From positions 1 through 30,240 of the IMG/VR virus record IMGVR_UViG_3300037847_000768: a stretch of DNA of 30,240 nt, one strand, 5' to 3'. The translations under genes were made by a program, and so were the position numbers. The DNA is from a virus. A model generated the notes under the pieces. It saw nothing but the letters and a program-made list of their open reading frames with translations. It ran no database searches and was not told the origin of the DNA. Position 1 is the stretch's first letter. Each line of letters opens with the position of its first letter. Shown here piece after piece: positions 30,054-30,240 of this stretch.

Positions 30054-30240
30054 TTAATTTGTATATAAATAATTTGTTTGTGAGCTAGGCTCGTATTTTG
30101 TATATTTTACTTGTTCTTGACCTGGCCTTTCTTGTATGTATACTTTACCTTCTTCTACTTTTCCTTTAACTACTCCGCCATTAACTGGAGGGGGTGAAAA
30201 TACTTCTGTTTCTGTAGAAGGCGCTGTACCTGTTCCTACA
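30054..30240 (-). CDS. Structural protein, C-terminal part (runs off the right edge)
   Basis: Open from the right edge to TAA at 30054-30056: 61 full codons starting VGTGTAPSTETEVFSPPP and continuing VVKGKVEEGKVYIQERPGQE to an end of SSQTNYLYTN. The APSTETEV and TNYLYTN segments match, from memory, the C-terminal part of flavobacterial phage structural proteins whose N-terminal part looks like the truncated gene at positions 1-279. Joined ends would give a protein of about 155 residues, but the reading frame at the exact junction is off by two bases, so a few bases appear to be missing. Confidence 0.7.
   Translation of the reverse strand, partial: VGTGTAPSTETEVFSPPPVNGGVVKGKVEEGKVYIQERPGQEQVKYTKYEPSSQTNYLYTN

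Noticed and set aside
1-30240. CRISPR arrays, insertion sequences, integrase or att sites
   Set aside because: No regularly spaced repeats, transposase or recombinase gene was seen; the HTH protein alone does not indicate a lysogeny module.

Overview
The window looks like almost the whole genome, about 30.2 kb, of a tailed phage with siphovirus-type genes that infects a member of the Bacteroidetes, most likely a marine or freshwater flavobacterium. The grounds are: very AT-rich DNA; all genes on the minus strand and tightly packed (many TAATG, ATGA or GTGA overlaps); start codons preceded by A/T-rich stretches rather than Shine-Dalgarno sequences; one promoter of the Bacteroidetes type (TTG-N20-TACTTTG); and structural proteins that resemble those of flavobacterial phages. 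No integrase, CRISPR array, rRNA gene or insertion sequence is visible. There is no DNA polymerase, so the phage probably uses the host replisome.

Transcription runs from high to low coordinates. Right end (30240 to 24917): the C-terminal end of a structural protein, a small structural protein, a LamG-like protein, the portal protein with an extra C-terminal domain, a head-tail connector-like protein, a lysis-type cassette of very small genes with an M15 peptidase, and a calcineurin-like phosphoesterase. A 187-bp intergenic region (24730-24916) holds the best promoter. Next comes the early/middle block (24729 to 16010): a 51-aa leader gene with its own terminator, a structured intergenic hairpin, small hypothetical genes, an SSB-like protein, a DnaA-domain-IV-like protein, a winged-helix replication protein, a Cro/CI-like HTH protein, a PP-loop (PAPS-reductase-like) protein, a C5-cytosine methyltransferase, a NinG-like protein, a sigma-like factor, a DUF3310 protein and zinc-ribbon proteins.

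The block 15984 to 12221 carries a ParB-like protein overlapping a Mom-like DNA-modification protein, a tRNA-like element overlapping the mom stop codon, the terminase subunits, and a tail-chaperone-like gene with an apparent -1 frameshift at a T9 tract. From 12246 to 1 follow the tail and head genes: tail terminator, HK97-gp10-like, large tail proteins, tape measure, XkdF-like protease, scaffold, major capsid protein, probable tail tube and a truncated structural gene.

The truncated genes at the two ends look like the N- and C-terminal parts of one protein, so the map is probably circular or circularly permuted. Read that way, one late block runs terminase, tail, tape measure, protease, scaffold, capsid, portal, lysis. 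This is an unusual module order, because the portal is about 15 kb away from the terminase.

The most interesting content is the ParB-Mom pair (candidate adenine hypermodification), the accompanying PP-loop protein and methyltransferase, the recoded chaperone, the tRNA-like element, and a 17-bp motif repeated at four gene starts that may be a phage-specific expression signal.
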